Assembly: GCF_008017535.1 (NCBI RefSeq)
Contig: NZ_VRUA01000006.1
Coordinates: 118,766 to 182,765 of the forward strand
DNA: 64,000 bases
Direction: 5' to 3'
From: Ottowia flava
Lineage (GTDB): Bacteria > Pseudomonadota > Gammaproteobacteria > Burkholderiales > Burkholderiaceae_C
Shown: positions 26,971-37,527 of the stretch, piece after piece
How the letters are laid out: each line of letters opens with the position of its first letter
Numbering within the stretch: the first letter of the stretch is position 1
Made by a program: the position numbers and the translations under genes
Notes under the pieces: model-generated
Seen by the model: the letters and a program-made list of their open reading frames with translations, nothing else
Databases searched by the model: none
Told to the model about the DNA's origin: nothing

Positions 26971-27034
26971 AATGCTATCTAACCGATAGCTGTCTGCGCA
27001 GTTGGTTGTAGGGCTGAAGGCCGATTTGATCGTA
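26971..27034 (-). repeat. Dispersed repeat copy 6 (reverse)
   Basis: Between the convergent crotonase and P-type ATPase genes: ATGCTATCTAACCGATAGCT (an inverted pair), then TGCGCAGTTGGTTGTAGGGC, then GAAGGCCGATTTGATCG. A clean full-length copy. Confidence 0.88.
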
Positions 27035-27065
27035 TACCGCGCGACGCTGGCCTTGGCGTCGGCGC

Positions 27066-29456
<2,391 letters not shown>

Positions 29457-29463
29457 GGGGTAG

Positions 29464-29496
29464 TATTGAAAACCCTGAAGTAACTCCAAGGTCAAG
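29464..29496 (-). promoter_or_regulatory. MerR-type promoter/operator of the P-type ATPase
   Basis: On the minus strand: -35 TTGACC (29490-29495), a long 19-bp spacer, then -10 TTCAAT (29465-29470). The spacer holds an imperfect dyad ACCTTGGAGTTACTTCAGGGT like those of ZntR/CadR/PbrR. The overlong spacer is the hallmark of MerR-activated promoters. Only 8 nt separate the -10 box from the ATG, so the transcript is probably leaderless. Confidence 0.75.
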
Positions 29497-29585
29497 CCCT
29501 GCAACAAGACCCTGGCGGCCGTGCTGGCTGGGTGTTCAGCCGAGCCCATCCTCCCTATTTTTTTCAACCCCTGGAAAGCCCACGC

Positions 29586-30239
29586 ATGACCCGAAAGACC
29601 TGGCTCATCCTCGCCGCCTTGGTGGCCCTGTTGTGCGCCGCGGCAGGCGCTTGGTGGTTCACGGCGCGCGACGCGGGCAGCGGCGCTCCGGCGGCGTCTG
29701 CTGAAGTGATGGTGCGCCCCCATTCCCCGGTGCAGGGCCCGGTGGCCGCGCCCGTCACCATCGTCGAATTCTTCGACCCCGCCTGCGAGGCGTGCCGCGC
29801 GTTCTACCCCTACGTCAAGGACATCCTGGCGCGCCATCCGCAGGACGTGCGCCTGGTGCTGCGCTACGTGCCGCTGCACGGCGAGGTGTCGCAGCAGGCG
29901 ATCCACATCCTGGAGGCCGCGCAGGCGCAGCAGCGCCTGGCCCCGGTGCTCGACGCGCTCATGGCCACGCAGCCCACCTGGGCCGCGCACGACAAACCTC
30001 AGCCCGACCTCGCCTGGGCCGCCGCCGTGCAGGTGGGCCTGGACCGGGCAAAGGCCCAGCAGTTCATCGCCTCGGGCGCGCCCGACAAGCTGATCCAGGC
30101 CGACAGCGCCGACGCGCAGGCGGTGGGCATCAGCGGCACACCCAGCTTTTTCGTCAACGGCCAGCCGCTGACCACGCAACACCCCGACGCGCTGAACGCC
30201 ATGGTCCAGCAGGCGCTGGGGAAATCGCCCGGCCGCTGA
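29586..30239 (+). CDS. DsbA/DsbG-like thiol-disulfide oxidoreductase, membrane-anchored or periplasmic
   Basis: 217 residues from ATG 29586. An N-terminal hydrophobic segment (LILAALVALLCAAAGAWWF) without an obvious cleavage site suggests an anchor. The thioredoxin-like domain has the active site CEAC in FFDPACEACRAFYPYV and the cis-Pro loop GISGTPSFFVNGQ. It oxidises or isomerises disulfides in the periplasm. It lies between the ATPase and its MerR regulator, facing the regulator, and likely shares their control; a role in metal-stress repair is inference. Confidence 0.9.
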   Translation: MTRKTWLILAALVALLCAAAGAWWFTARDAGSGAPAASAEVMVRPHSPVQGPVAAPVTIVEFFDPACEACRAFYPYVKDILARHPQDVRLVLRYVPLHGEVSQQAIHILEAAQAQQRLAPVLDALMATQPTWAAHDKPQPDLAWAAAVQVGLDRAKAQQFIASGAPDKLIQADSADAQAVGISGTPSFFVNGQPLTTQHPDALNAMVQQALGKSPGR

Positions 30240-30264
30240 CGCCGGGGTTGAAGGAGAAACCCGC

Positions 30265-30726
30265 ATGAAGATCGGAGACCTGGCCGCCGCGTCCGACACG
30301 CCGGTCGACACCATCCGCTTTTACGAGCGCGAAGGCCTGTTGCCCGCGCCCGCGCGCAGCGCCGCCAACTACCGCCAGTACGAAGCGGCGCACCTGGAAC
30401 GCCTGCAGTTCATCCGCCACTGCCGCACGCTCGACATGTCGCTGACCGAGGTGCGCGAGCTGCTGCGCGTGCGCGACGACCCCCAGGCCGACCCGCACGC
30501 CGCCGACCGCGTGCTGGACGCGCACATCGGCCACGTCAGCCAGCGCATCCGCGAGCTGCGCGCGCTCGAGCGCCAGCTCAAAGGCCTGCGCGCCCGCTGC
30601 GCCAGCGCCGGGCACGCGGACGAATGCGGTGTGCTGGCCGGTCTGGCCGATGGCGCCGCCGAAGCCCAGGCCGAGCCGCCGCGCGGCGCCGCGCGCCATC
30701 TGGCGGAAGTGCACGGCAGGGGCTGA
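30265..30726 (+). CDS. MerR-family metal-responsive regulator (CadR/PbrR-like)
   Basis: 153 residues. Winged-helix N-terminus MKIGDLAAASDTPVDTIRFYEREGLLP, the coiled dimerisation helix, and metal-binding cysteines Cys about 77-80 region (RHCRTLD) and a C-terminal loop with Cys (LRARCASAGHADECGVL), the pattern of Cd/Pb/Zn sensors. It should repress, then on metal binding activate, the ATPase promoter at 29464-29496. It starts 25 bp after the DsbA-like gene, with GGAG upstream, in the same unit. The C-terminal tail with an added His is CadR-like. Confidence 0.9.
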   Translation: MKIGDLAAASDTPVDTIRFYEREGLLPAPARSAANYRQYEAAHLERLQFIRHCRTLDMSLTEVRELLRVRDDPQADPHAADRVLDAHIGHVSQRIRELRALERQLKGLRARCASAGHADECGVLAGLADGAAEAQAEPPRGAARHLAEVHGRG

Positions 30727-30744
30727 GGCAGGGCGAGGGCGGGT

Positions 30745-30812
30745 CGTTTTCAAGAAAAATCGGTCTCTGGCCCTACAACCACATGCGCGGCGTGCTTCCA
30801 AAGGCATAGCAA
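30745..30812 (+). repeat. Dispersed repeat copy 7 (forward)
   Basis: Just after the MerR gene: TTTTCAAGAAAAATCGGTCT, then GGCCCTACAACCACATGCGC, then CATAGCAAAAAAAGG. The A-run at its end and the inverted halves could form a stem on the transcript. Confidence 0.85.
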
Positions 30813-30946
30813 AAAAAGGATCGCCAACCTGCCGCATTGGCACCCACCATGGCGCCGCGCCGGCTAGCGCAGGCGTGCGGCCCGCTGCCACGGCCACGCG
30901 ATACGATCCCTCGTTGCCCTTGCGCAGTCCGATACCGCACACCGCC

Positions 30947-32110
30947 ATGCACGCCCTCCAGCTCTACGCCGGCCCCGCCGCGCGCCGCCACATTGCGCGC
31001 CACGGCCTGTCGGCGGGCGATGTGGCGACCATTCCCGCGGCAGCGGGCGGGCCGAAGGGCTTGATCCTCGGCCCGCTGGACCGCTTCATCTTCGGCCACT
31101 GGCTGCCGCAGTCGGCGCAGCCGGTGGACCTGGTGGGCGCGTCGATCGGCGCGTGGCGCATGGCCAGCGCCTGCATGCCGCAGGCGGTGGCGGCGTTTCA
31201 GGCGCTGGAGACGGGCTACATCCACGGCGACATGAAGGCGCCGCCCGGGCGCCGGCTGCCGCTGCCGGAGCAGGTCAGCGCCACCTTTGCGCAGAACCTG
31301 CGCACCATGTTCGACGGCCACGTGGCCGATGTGCTGGCGCACCCGCGCTACCGGCTGCACGTGGTGGCCTCGCGCGGGCGCCATGTGCTGGGGCGCGAAG
31401 GGCGCTGGCGCACGCCGGTGGGGTACCTGGGCGCGGCGCTGAGCAACGTGGCCAGCCGGCGCGCGCTGGGCGCGTGGATCGAACGGGTCGTGTTTTCCGG
31501 CCCCGCCGCAGGGCAGGGCACCGCGCCGGCGCCGCTGCCGTTTGGCACGGGCGACTTGCGCACGCAGCACGTGCTGCTGGACGCGGCCAACTTCTTCCCG
31601 GCGCTGCAGGCCAGCGGATCGATCCCCTTCGTGCTGCGCGCGGTGCACGACATTCCGGGCGCACCGCACGGCGCGTACTGGGACGGCGGCATCACCGACT
31701 ACCACCTGCACCTGCAGTACCACGCTATCAAAACAGAAGCTGCTCGCGCAGGTGGTTCTAGCGCTGATGTCCGATTGGGCTTGAAACCTGCGACCGAGGC
31801 GGCGCATGGCGGCATCGTGCTGTACCCGCACTTTCAGCAGGCCGTGGTGCCCGGCTGGCTGGACAAGGGGCTGAAATGGCGCCACGCCAGCAGCGCGCGG
31901 CTGGACGCGATGCTGGTGCTGGCCCCGCGACCGGAATGGGTGCGCCAGTTGCCCGGCGGCAAGCTGCCCGACCGCACCGACCTGCAGCGCCTGGACCACG
32001 CCGAGCGCATGCGCGTCTGGAAAGCGGCGGTGCAGGCCGCGCAACAGCTGGCCGACGAATTCGAAGCCTGGCTGGCCCGGCCCGACGTGGCGCAGGTGCA
32101 GCCGCTGTGA
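30947..32110 (+). CDS. patatin-like phospholipase family protein
   Basis: 387 residues. Nucleophile motif VGASIGAWRMA (GxSxG) near residue 65, upstream glycine-rich AAGGPKGLILG, and the catalytic Asp in DGGITDYHL near 245. Probably a lipid acyl hydrolase of a poorly studied patatin subgroup; no signal peptide. Between DYHLHL and GIVLYPHFQQAVVPGW an extra segment is coded by a dispersed repeat (31724-31787), reading AIKTEAARAGGSSADVRLGL, which I would not expect in this family and which follows directly on the catalytic motif. Start chosen at ATG 30947, after an intergenic repeat. Confidence 0.82.
   Translation: MHALQLYAGPAARRHIARHGLSAGDVATIPAAAGGPKGLILGPLDRFIFGHWLPQSAQPVDLVGASIGAWRMASACMPQAVAAFQALETGYIHGDMKAPPGRRLPLPEQVSATFAQNLRTMFDGHVADVLAHPRYRLHVVASRGRHVLGREGRWRTPVGYLGAALSNVASRRALGAWIERVVFSGPAAGQGTAPAPLPFGTGDLRTQHVLLDAANFFPALQASGSIPFVLRAVHDIPGAPHGAYWDGGITDYHLHLQYHAIKTEAARAGGSSADVRLGLKPATEAAHGGIVLYPHFQQAVVPGWLDKGLKWRHASSARLDAMLVLAPRPEWVRQLPGGKLPDRTDLQRLDHAERMRVWKAAVQAAQQLADEFEAWLARPDVAQVQPL
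31724..31787 (-). repeat. Dispersed repeat copy 8 (reverse), read in frame inside the patatin gene
   Basis: GCTATCAAAACAGAAGCTGC, TCGCGCAGGTGGTTCTAGCG, then GATTGGGCTTGAAACCTG. It has all parts of the intergenic copies and keeps the reading frame, coding roughly 21 residues. Confidence 0.85.
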
Positions 32111-32127
32111 ACGGCTGACGTCGGCGC

Positions 32128-32304
32128 ATGGACCCGGACGCCCGGTCGCCTGAAGACCTGGCGTACTTCCAGGATCTGCTGGAAGGCCGCGCCCCGCGGT
32201 CCTGGGCGGATCCGAGGCCCCGCGGGACGATGCTTCGTCCTGCCACCGAGATTCAAGCCAAATCGGCCTCCAGCCCTAGAACCACCTGCGCGACCAGCTT
32301 CTGA
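32128..32304 (+). CDS. possible small protein ending inside a dispersed repeat
   Basis: A 58-codon frame starting MDPDARSPEDLAYFQDLLEG with gene-like codon choice for the first 40 codons; the last 17 codons and the stop come from repeat copy 9. I recognise no family. It may be a real small gene truncated or extended by the repeat, or a chance frame. No convincing ribosome site is visible. Confidence 0.3.
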   Translation: MDPDARSPEDLAYFQDLLEGRAPRSWADPRPRGTMLRPATEIQAKSASSPRTTCATSF

Positions 32305-32313
32305 AAACATAGC
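32250..32313 (+). repeat. Dispersed repeat copy 9 (forward)
   Basis: GATTCAAGCCAAATCGGCCT, CCAGCCCTAGAACCACCTGC, then GCGACCAGCTTCTGAAAACA followed by TAGCG. Lies 140 bp after the patatin gene. Confidence 0.87.
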
Positions 32314-32546
32314 GCCGAGTCGTCGATCACAGGGCCTTCAGCGGCGCAGCGCTGCATGGGCAGCGGCTCGAACGCGGCTCGGTGCCCCACACGCCGACGC
32401 GCACACCAACTGGATGGCGCCCGCCGCGGCCACCGCCATCGCGCCGGCCGTGCGGCGTCGGGTGTTGCGCGTGGGTGACACCTGGGCCAGTACACCCCGC
32501 GCGGCGGCACAATCGTCGGCATGAAAGCCTGCACCCGACGCCCGTC

Positions 32547-34157
32547 ATGAAGCCGAAGAGGGCCCGCGCCCGCCCCGCGCCATGGGCTGCGACCGCCGTG
32601 TCGCTGGCCTGCGCCAGCGCACTGGCGCCGTGGCTGGTCGCATCGGCTTGGGCCCAAGCCGCGCCGGCCACGCCCACGGCGGCGAGCGTGCCGCCGGCGC
32701 CCACAGCGGCCACGGCCGCAGCGTCCACCGCCGTGCCGATGGCGCTGTCGTTTGAACAGGCTGCCGCCCTGCAGCGCGACGGTTCGCCCGCGCTGGCCGG
32801 CCGCGACGACGCGGTGCGCGCCGGCGAAGCCCACGCGCGCGCCGTGCGCCACGTGGGCGGGCCGATCGTGTCGCTGTCGGCCAACTACCTGCGCTACCAG
32901 AAGACGCTGTCGGTCGACCTGGCCGGTGCGCGGCGCGACGCGCAAGGCCGCATCGACGACTACCTGAACGCGCTGCCGGGGCAGTTTCCGCCGTCCTTGC
33001 AGCCGGTGGTGGGCGATGTCACGTCCAACATCAGCGGCGCGCTGCCGGGTTTGCTGGGCCCGCTGCCGGACCGGCTGACGTACACGGCGCGCGACTCGGT
33101 GTTCCGCCCATCGCTCACGGCCGTGTGGCCGATCTACACCGGCGGCGCCGACAAGGCGATCCGCCAGGGCGCCGAAGCCCAGGTCGCGCTGGCGCAGGCC
33201 GCGCGCAGCGGCGTGGCGACGGTGTCGCAGCTCGAACTGGCGCGGGCCTATTTCGGCCAGCAGGCGGCGCGCCAGCTGCTGGTGACCAGCGAAGCGCAGT
33301 TGACGGCGCTGCAGGCGCACGCCCACAACGCCGAACGCATGCAGGCACAGGGCGTTCTGGCGCGTTCGCGTGTGCTGGAAGTGGACGTGGCGCGCGACGC
33401 CGCCCAGCGCACCGTGGACCGCGCGCGCCTGCAACTGCGCAACGCGCAGGACGATCTGGCGCGTCTGCTGGACGTGCCGAGTGCCGTGGCGCCGACCACG
33501 CCGCTGTTCGTGCGCGCCCACCCGCTGCCGCCGGTCGAGCAGTACCTGGACACCGGCACCACGCTGCGCGCCGAAGTGCGCGCGGCCGAGGCGGCGCGCC
33601 TGGGCGCGGGCGCTGCGCGCGACCTGGCGGCGGCGGCGCTCAAGCCCCACGCCTTTGTCTACGGCACCTACAACTTCAACCGGCGCCACGCGATCGCGGT
33701 GGATCCGGACTGGATGGTGGGCATTGGCGTGCAGTTCACGCTGATCTCCAACATCGACCGGCGCGAGATGCTGAACGCCGCCGAATCGCGCCAGCGCTCG
33801 GCCGACCGCGCCAAGGAGGCGGCCGAACGCACGGCGCGCCAGGAGATCACCCGCGCCTGGAACCAGACCGAGCTGGCGCGCCAGAGCTTCCTGTCGCTCG
33901 AATCCAGCCTGGTCGCCGCGCGCGAAAACCTGCGTGTGCAGCAGATCAGTTTTCGCGAAGGCGTGGGCACGGCCACCGACGTGATCAGCGCGCAGACGGC
34001 GCTGTCGCAGGCCGAGGCGCAGCGCGTGGCGGCCGCCTTTGAATACGACTTGGCGCTGGCCGCCTTGCTGGCCGCCAGCAGCCGCGACGACGAATTCGCC
34101 CAGCACATGGCGCAGGCCGAGCACCGCCTGACGCCGCCCACGGGGAGCACACCATGA
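32547..34157 (+). CDS. TolC-family outer-membrane efflux protein
   Basis: 536 residues from ATG 32547. Signal peptide (about residues 1-36, ending ASAWAQA), a low-complexity Ala/Pro/Thr linker to about 65, then two OEP repeats with long helices (LELARAYFGQQAARQLL, RTARQEITRAWNQTELARQSFLSLESSL, VRQQISF-type ends). It forms the trimeric outer-membrane duct of a tripartite pump. The stop overlaps the HlyD-type gene start (ATGA), so the operon order is outer-membrane duct, adaptor, two inner-membrane permeases. Confidence 0.92.
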   Translation: MKPKRARARPAPWAATAVSLACASALAPWLVASAWAQAAPATPTAASVPPAPTAATAAASTAVPMALSFEQAAALQRDGSPALAGRDDAVRAGEAHARAVRHVGGPIVSLSANYLRYQKTLSVDLAGARRDAQGRIDDYLNALPGQFPPSLQPVVGDVTSNISGALPGLLGPLPDRLTYTARDSVFRPSLTAVWPIYTGGADKAIRQGAEAQVALAQAARSGVATVSQLELARAYFGQQAARQLLVTSEAQLTALQAHAHNAERMQAQGVLARSRVLEVDVARDAAQRTVDRARLQLRNAQDDLARLLDVPSAVAPTTPLFVRAHPLPPVEQYLDTGTTLRAEVRAAEAARLGAGAARDLAAAALKPHAFVYGTYNFNRRHAIAVDPDWMVGIGVQFTLISNIDRREMLNAAESRQRSADRAKEAAERTARQEITRAWNQTELARQSFLSLESSLVAARENLRVQQISFREGVGTATDVISAQTALSQAEAQRVAAAFEYDLALAALLAASSRDDEFAQHMAQAEHRLTPPTGSTP

Positions 34158-35158
34158 GTACACATCCGCGCGCCTCGAGCCGCTGGCGCCTGTTCCTTTT
34201 GTGGGCGGTGCTGATCCTGATCGCCATCGCGCTGGGCATTGGCCTGTGGCTGTCGGGCAAGCCGCAGGCGCAGCGCCTGCAGGGCACGGTGGAGGCCGAC
34301 CAGGTCAACGTGTCGACCAAGGTGCTGGCGCGGGTGGAAAAGCTCAACGCCGTGCTGGGCCAGCAGGTGAAGGCAGGTGAAGTACTGGCCGTGCTGTCCA
34401 GCCCCGAGCTGACCGGCGCGCGCGAGCAGGCCGCCGGCGCGCTGGCGATGGCCGAAGCCCAGCGAAAGGTGGCCGACGACATGGCGCGACCCGAGGACAT
34501 CGCCGCTGCGCGCGACGTGTGGCTGGCGGCCAAAGCCCAGGCCGATCTGGCGGCCGTGTCGGCCAAGCGCGCCGACACGCTGTTTGCCGAAGGCGTGATC
34601 GCCGCCCAGCGCCGCGACGAAGCGCGCGCCGCCAGCATTTCCACCGCGCGCAGCGCCGACGCCGCCCATTCGCAGTGGAAAAAGCTGGAAGCCGGCGCCC
34701 GCCCCGACGTGCGCAACGCCGCCCAGGCGCGCGAAGACGTCGCGCGCTCGGCCCTGAAGACCGCCGAAGCCATCAACCAGGAAACCACGCTGGTGGCGCC
34801 CGTGAACGGCGAGGTCGCCAGCCGGCTGGCGCAGCAAGGCGAGATCGTCGGGCCGCTGACGCCGGTGTTCCAGATCGTCGACTTGGCGCATGTGTGGGTG
34901 CGCCTGGCGGTGCGCGAGGACGACTACAAGGGCATGGCCAAGGGCCGCACGCTCAAGGGCGAGGTGCCCGCGCTGGGCAAGAAGGACGTGGCTTTCACCG
35001 TGGCGGCGATCGCGCCCATGGGCGAATTCGCCACCTGGCGCGCCACGCAGCAGTCGTCCGGCTTTGACGTGCGCACCTTCGAGCTGCACCTGAAGCCGGC
35101 CAGCCCGGTCGACGGCCTACGCCCGGGCATGAGCGTGCTGTTCGACTGGCCGCAGTAA
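34154..35158 (+). CDS. HlyD-family periplasmic adaptor
   Basis: 334 residues. One N-terminal membrane helix (LFLLWAVLILIAIALGIGLWL), a first lipoyl half (GTVEADQVNVSTKVLARVEKL), a helical hairpin (about 85-205), a second lipoyl half (TTLVAPVNGEVASRLAQQGE) and a beta-barrel domain with VWVRLAVREDDYKGMAKG. It joins the TolC-type duct to the permeases. Similar adaptors (YbhG, YhiI) work with ABC-2 permeases that have an ATPase subunit, which is missing here. Confidence 0.92.
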   Translation: MSTHPRASSRWRLFLLWAVLILIAIALGIGLWLSGKPQAQRLQGTVEADQVNVSTKVLARVEKLNAVLGQQVKAGEVLAVLSSPELTGAREQAAGALAMAEAQRKVADDMARPEDIAAARDVWLAAKAQADLAAVSAKRADTLFAEGVIAAQRRDEARAASISTARSADAAHSQWKKLEAGARPDVRNAAQAREDVARSALKTAEAINQETTLVAPVNGEVASRLAQQGEIVGPLTPVFQIVDLAHVWVRLAVREDDYKGMAKGRTLKGEVPALGKKDVAFTVAAIAPMGEFATWRATQQSSGFDVRTFELHLKPASPVDGLRPGMSVLFDWPQ

Positions 35159-35174
35159 GGGCAGGGCGCGCGCG

Positions 35175-36380
35175 ATGCGGTCGTTCTGGCGTGCCTGGGT
35201 GGCCGAATGGCGCCACCTGCTGGCCAGCCCCGGTGACCTGGCACTGCTGACGTTGTTTCCGCTGGCGGCCATGGCCATCGTGGCCAGCATCTTCATCGGC
35301 GGCGTGGCGCGCCAGCTGCCAGTCGCCGTGATCGACGAGGACGGCGGCGCCTTCAGCCGGGCGCTGCGCAGCGAGCTGGCCGCGTCGCCCACGCTGCGCG
35401 TGGTGGCGACCACGCAGGACACGGCGGCGGTGATGACGGCCTTCCGGCGCGGCGAGGTGGTCGCGGCGCTGCAGATTCCAAACGGCGTGGACGAAGGCCT
35501 GGCGCGCGCCCGCGCGCCGGTGCTGACCATCTATTACAACGCCAGTTTCCTGACCACCGGCAAGCTGGCCGAAGGCGCAATCGCCACGGTGGTGAGCGCG
35601 GCCGCCGGCCGTTCGCTGCTGGCGCAACAGGTCAACGCCGTGGTGCCGGTGGTGCGCCGGGCGGTGCCAACGGTGCAGACCAGCATTTTGTTCAACCCGC
35701 AGGCTTCGTTCGAAGGCTACCTGCAGGCGCTGATTCACCCGGCGGTGCTGCACCTGATCGTGGCCTGCGCCACCGTGATGGCGCTGGGGCGCGAGCTGCG
35801 CGGCGGCAGCCTGGGGCGCTGGGCGCGGCGCCAGCGCTTGCTGCCCCTGGCGCTCGTGGGCAAGCTGGTGCCGGCGGTGCTGATCACGTCGGCGTGGGGC
35901 GCGGTCTGGCTGATCTGGCTGGCCGGCGTGCGCGGCTGGCGGCCGGAAGGCAGCATCGCGCTGATCTGGCTGGGCCAGGCGCTGCTGTTTGCGGCCACGG
36001 CGGCGATTTCGGCGCTGCTGGTGGTCGGCACGCGCCGCGTGGGCACGGCCTTGTCGATGAGCGCGATCTACGCCGGTTCGGCGCTGGCGTTTTCGGGCGG
36101 CACGCTGCCGCTGTCGGGCGCCTCGTGGTTCGCGCGCAGCTGGAGCGCTGCCTTGCCGTACCCGCACTACCTGCCACTGGCGATGGACCAATTCATCGGC
36201 GCGCCGCCCAGCTTGGCGCTGCGCCCGGCGCTGACGCTGCTGGCCTATGCGCTGGTGGCGGGCGGCGTGGCCTGGGCGCTGATCGCCTGGCAGCGCGGGC
36301 AGCGCGGGCAGCCAGCGCAGCCGTCAAAGCCTGCCGCGCCCGCTGTGCCCACCCGGGAGGTGCCCGATGCGGCGCACTGA
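35175..36380 (+). CDS. ABC-2-type permease, first of a pair (YbhS/YhhJ-like)
   Basis: 401 residues. TM1 at the N-terminus (LLTLFPLAAMAIVASIFIGG), a large periplasmic domain (about 45-185), then five further helices (LHLIVACATVMALGRELRGG onward). This is the ABC2_membrane_3 topology used by YbhS/YbhR and YhhJ drug exporters. A Pro/Ala tail ends the protein. Overlaps the second permease by 14 bp. No ATP-binding motif occurs in it or in its neighbours. Confidence 0.88.
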   Translation: MRSFWRAWVAEWRHLLASPGDLALLTLFPLAAMAIVASIFIGGVARQLPVAVIDEDGGAFSRALRSELAASPTLRVVATTQDTAAVMTAFRRGEVVAALQIPNGVDEGLARARAPVLTIYYNASFLTTGKLAEGAIATVVSAAAGRSLLAQQVNAVVPVVRRAVPTVQTSILFNPQASFEGYLQALIHPAVLHLIVACATVMALGRELRGGSLGRWARRQRLLPLALVGKLVPAVLITSAWGAVWLIWLAGVRGWRPEGSIALIWLGQALLFAATAAISALLVVGTRRVGTALSMSAIYAGSALAFSGGTLPLSGASWFARSWSAALPYPHYLPLAMDQFIGAPPSLALRPALTLLAYALVAGGVAWALIAWQRGQRGQPAQPSKPAAPAVPTREVPDAAH

Positions 36381-37527
36381 CGCGGGCTTTGGCTCGGGCC
36401 TCGTCGAAACGCTGATGGAGATCGTGCGCACGCGCGATCTGGTGTTGACCATGGTGCTGGCGGTGGTCTTCTACGCCTTCTACTACCCGGCGCCCTACCA
36501 GCACCAAACGGCGCTGAAGCTGCCGATGATCGTGGTGGACGAGGAGGGCACACCCGCCACGCGCGCGCTGGCGCAGGCCCTGAACGCCACGCGCGAAGTC
36601 GCCGTGGTGGGCACGGTGGGCGACTACCGCGTCGCCGTGCAGGACGTGAAGGAACGCCACGCGGACGGCATCGTCCTGCTGCCCAAGGGCATCAGCCGCG
36701 CCCTGGCCGCGGGCGAGGCAGGCGCGGGCGCAGCGGTGTGGGTCAACGGCGCCTACCTGACGCGGGCCAGCGCCATTGGCGCGGCCGTCAAGGGCGTGCT
36801 GATGGACCAGGTGGCCGCGCAGGCCGCGCCACTGGCGGCGGCCGTGCACCGCAACGTGCCGATCGAGCTGGTGGTGCGCCCGCTCTTCAATCCGAACGAG
36901 GGCTACGCCAGCTACATCTACCCGGCTGTGGCGCTGCTGATCCTGCAGCAGACGCTGATGTTCGGCAGCGCCATGCTGGCCGCCACGCGGCGGCGCGCCG
37001 GGCGCCTGCCGTGCACGCCGGGCTACTTTCTGGGCACGCTGGCCGCGCTGGTGGTCGTTGGCAGCGGGGCGGCGGCCTTCTTCTTCGGTTGGGCGTTCTG
37101 GGTGGAAGACACGCCGCGCACGCTGCAGCTGGCGCACCTGGCGTGGATGGTGCCGCTGTACGCCGCCACGGTGGGCGCGCTGGGCCTGGCGCTGGGAACC
37201 CACATGCCGTCGGCCGAGCGCGCCATGATGTGGCTAGCGCCGACCTCGGTGGTGCTGTTCTTCCTGACGGGCGCCGCCTGGCCGCTGGACCAGATGCCGC
37301 GCCCCGTCGCCTGGCTGGCGCAGCTGTCACCCGCCACGGCGGGCGTACAGGCCTTCGTGCCGGTTAACCAGATGGGCGCCAGCCCGTCCGACGTGGCGCG
37401 CTGGCTGGGCCTGCTGGGCGCGCTGCTGGCGGGGTACGGGATCTGGGCGTCGTGGCGCCTGTGTGGCGTGCGGCCTGCGGCGCCGCACGCCGCCGATCAC
37501 ATGGATTCGACCAGCATCGCGCGGTAG
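36367..37527 (+). CDS. ABC-2-type permease, second of the pair
   Basis: 386 residues with the same layout as the preceding gene: TM1 (LVLTMVLAVVFYAFYYPAPY), a periplasmic domain with VNGAYLTRASAIG, then five helices (IYPAVALLILQQTLMFGSAML, MVPLYAATVGALGLALG, WLAPTSVVLFFLTGAAWPLD). The two should form the heterodimeric inner-membrane channel. The 3' end overlaps the convergent alcohol dehydrogenase gene by 31 bp. Confidence 0.88.
   Translation: MRRTDAGFGSGLVETLMEIVRTRDLVLTMVLAVVFYAFYYPAPYQHQTALKLPMIVVDEEGTPATRALAQALNATREVAVVGTVGDYRVAVQDVKERHADGIVLLPKGISRALAAGEAGAGAAVWVNGAYLTRASAIGAAVKGVLMDQVAAQAAPLAAAVHRNVPIELVVRPLFNPNEGYASYIYPAVALLILQQTLMFGSAMLAATRRRAGRLPCTPGYFLGTLAALVVVGSGAAAFFFGWAFWVEDTPRTLQLAHLAWMVPLYAATVGALGLALGTHMPSAERAMMWLAPTSVVLFFLTGAAWPLDQMPRPVAWLAQLSPATAGVQAFVPVNQMGASPSDVARWLGLLGALLAGYGIWASWRLCGVRPAAPHAADHMDSTSIAR

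Noticed and set aside
32253..34163. A 636-codon minus-strand frame opposite the TolC-type gene
   Set aside because: Same reason: antisense shadow with Arg/His/Gln-rich composition and no ribosome site.
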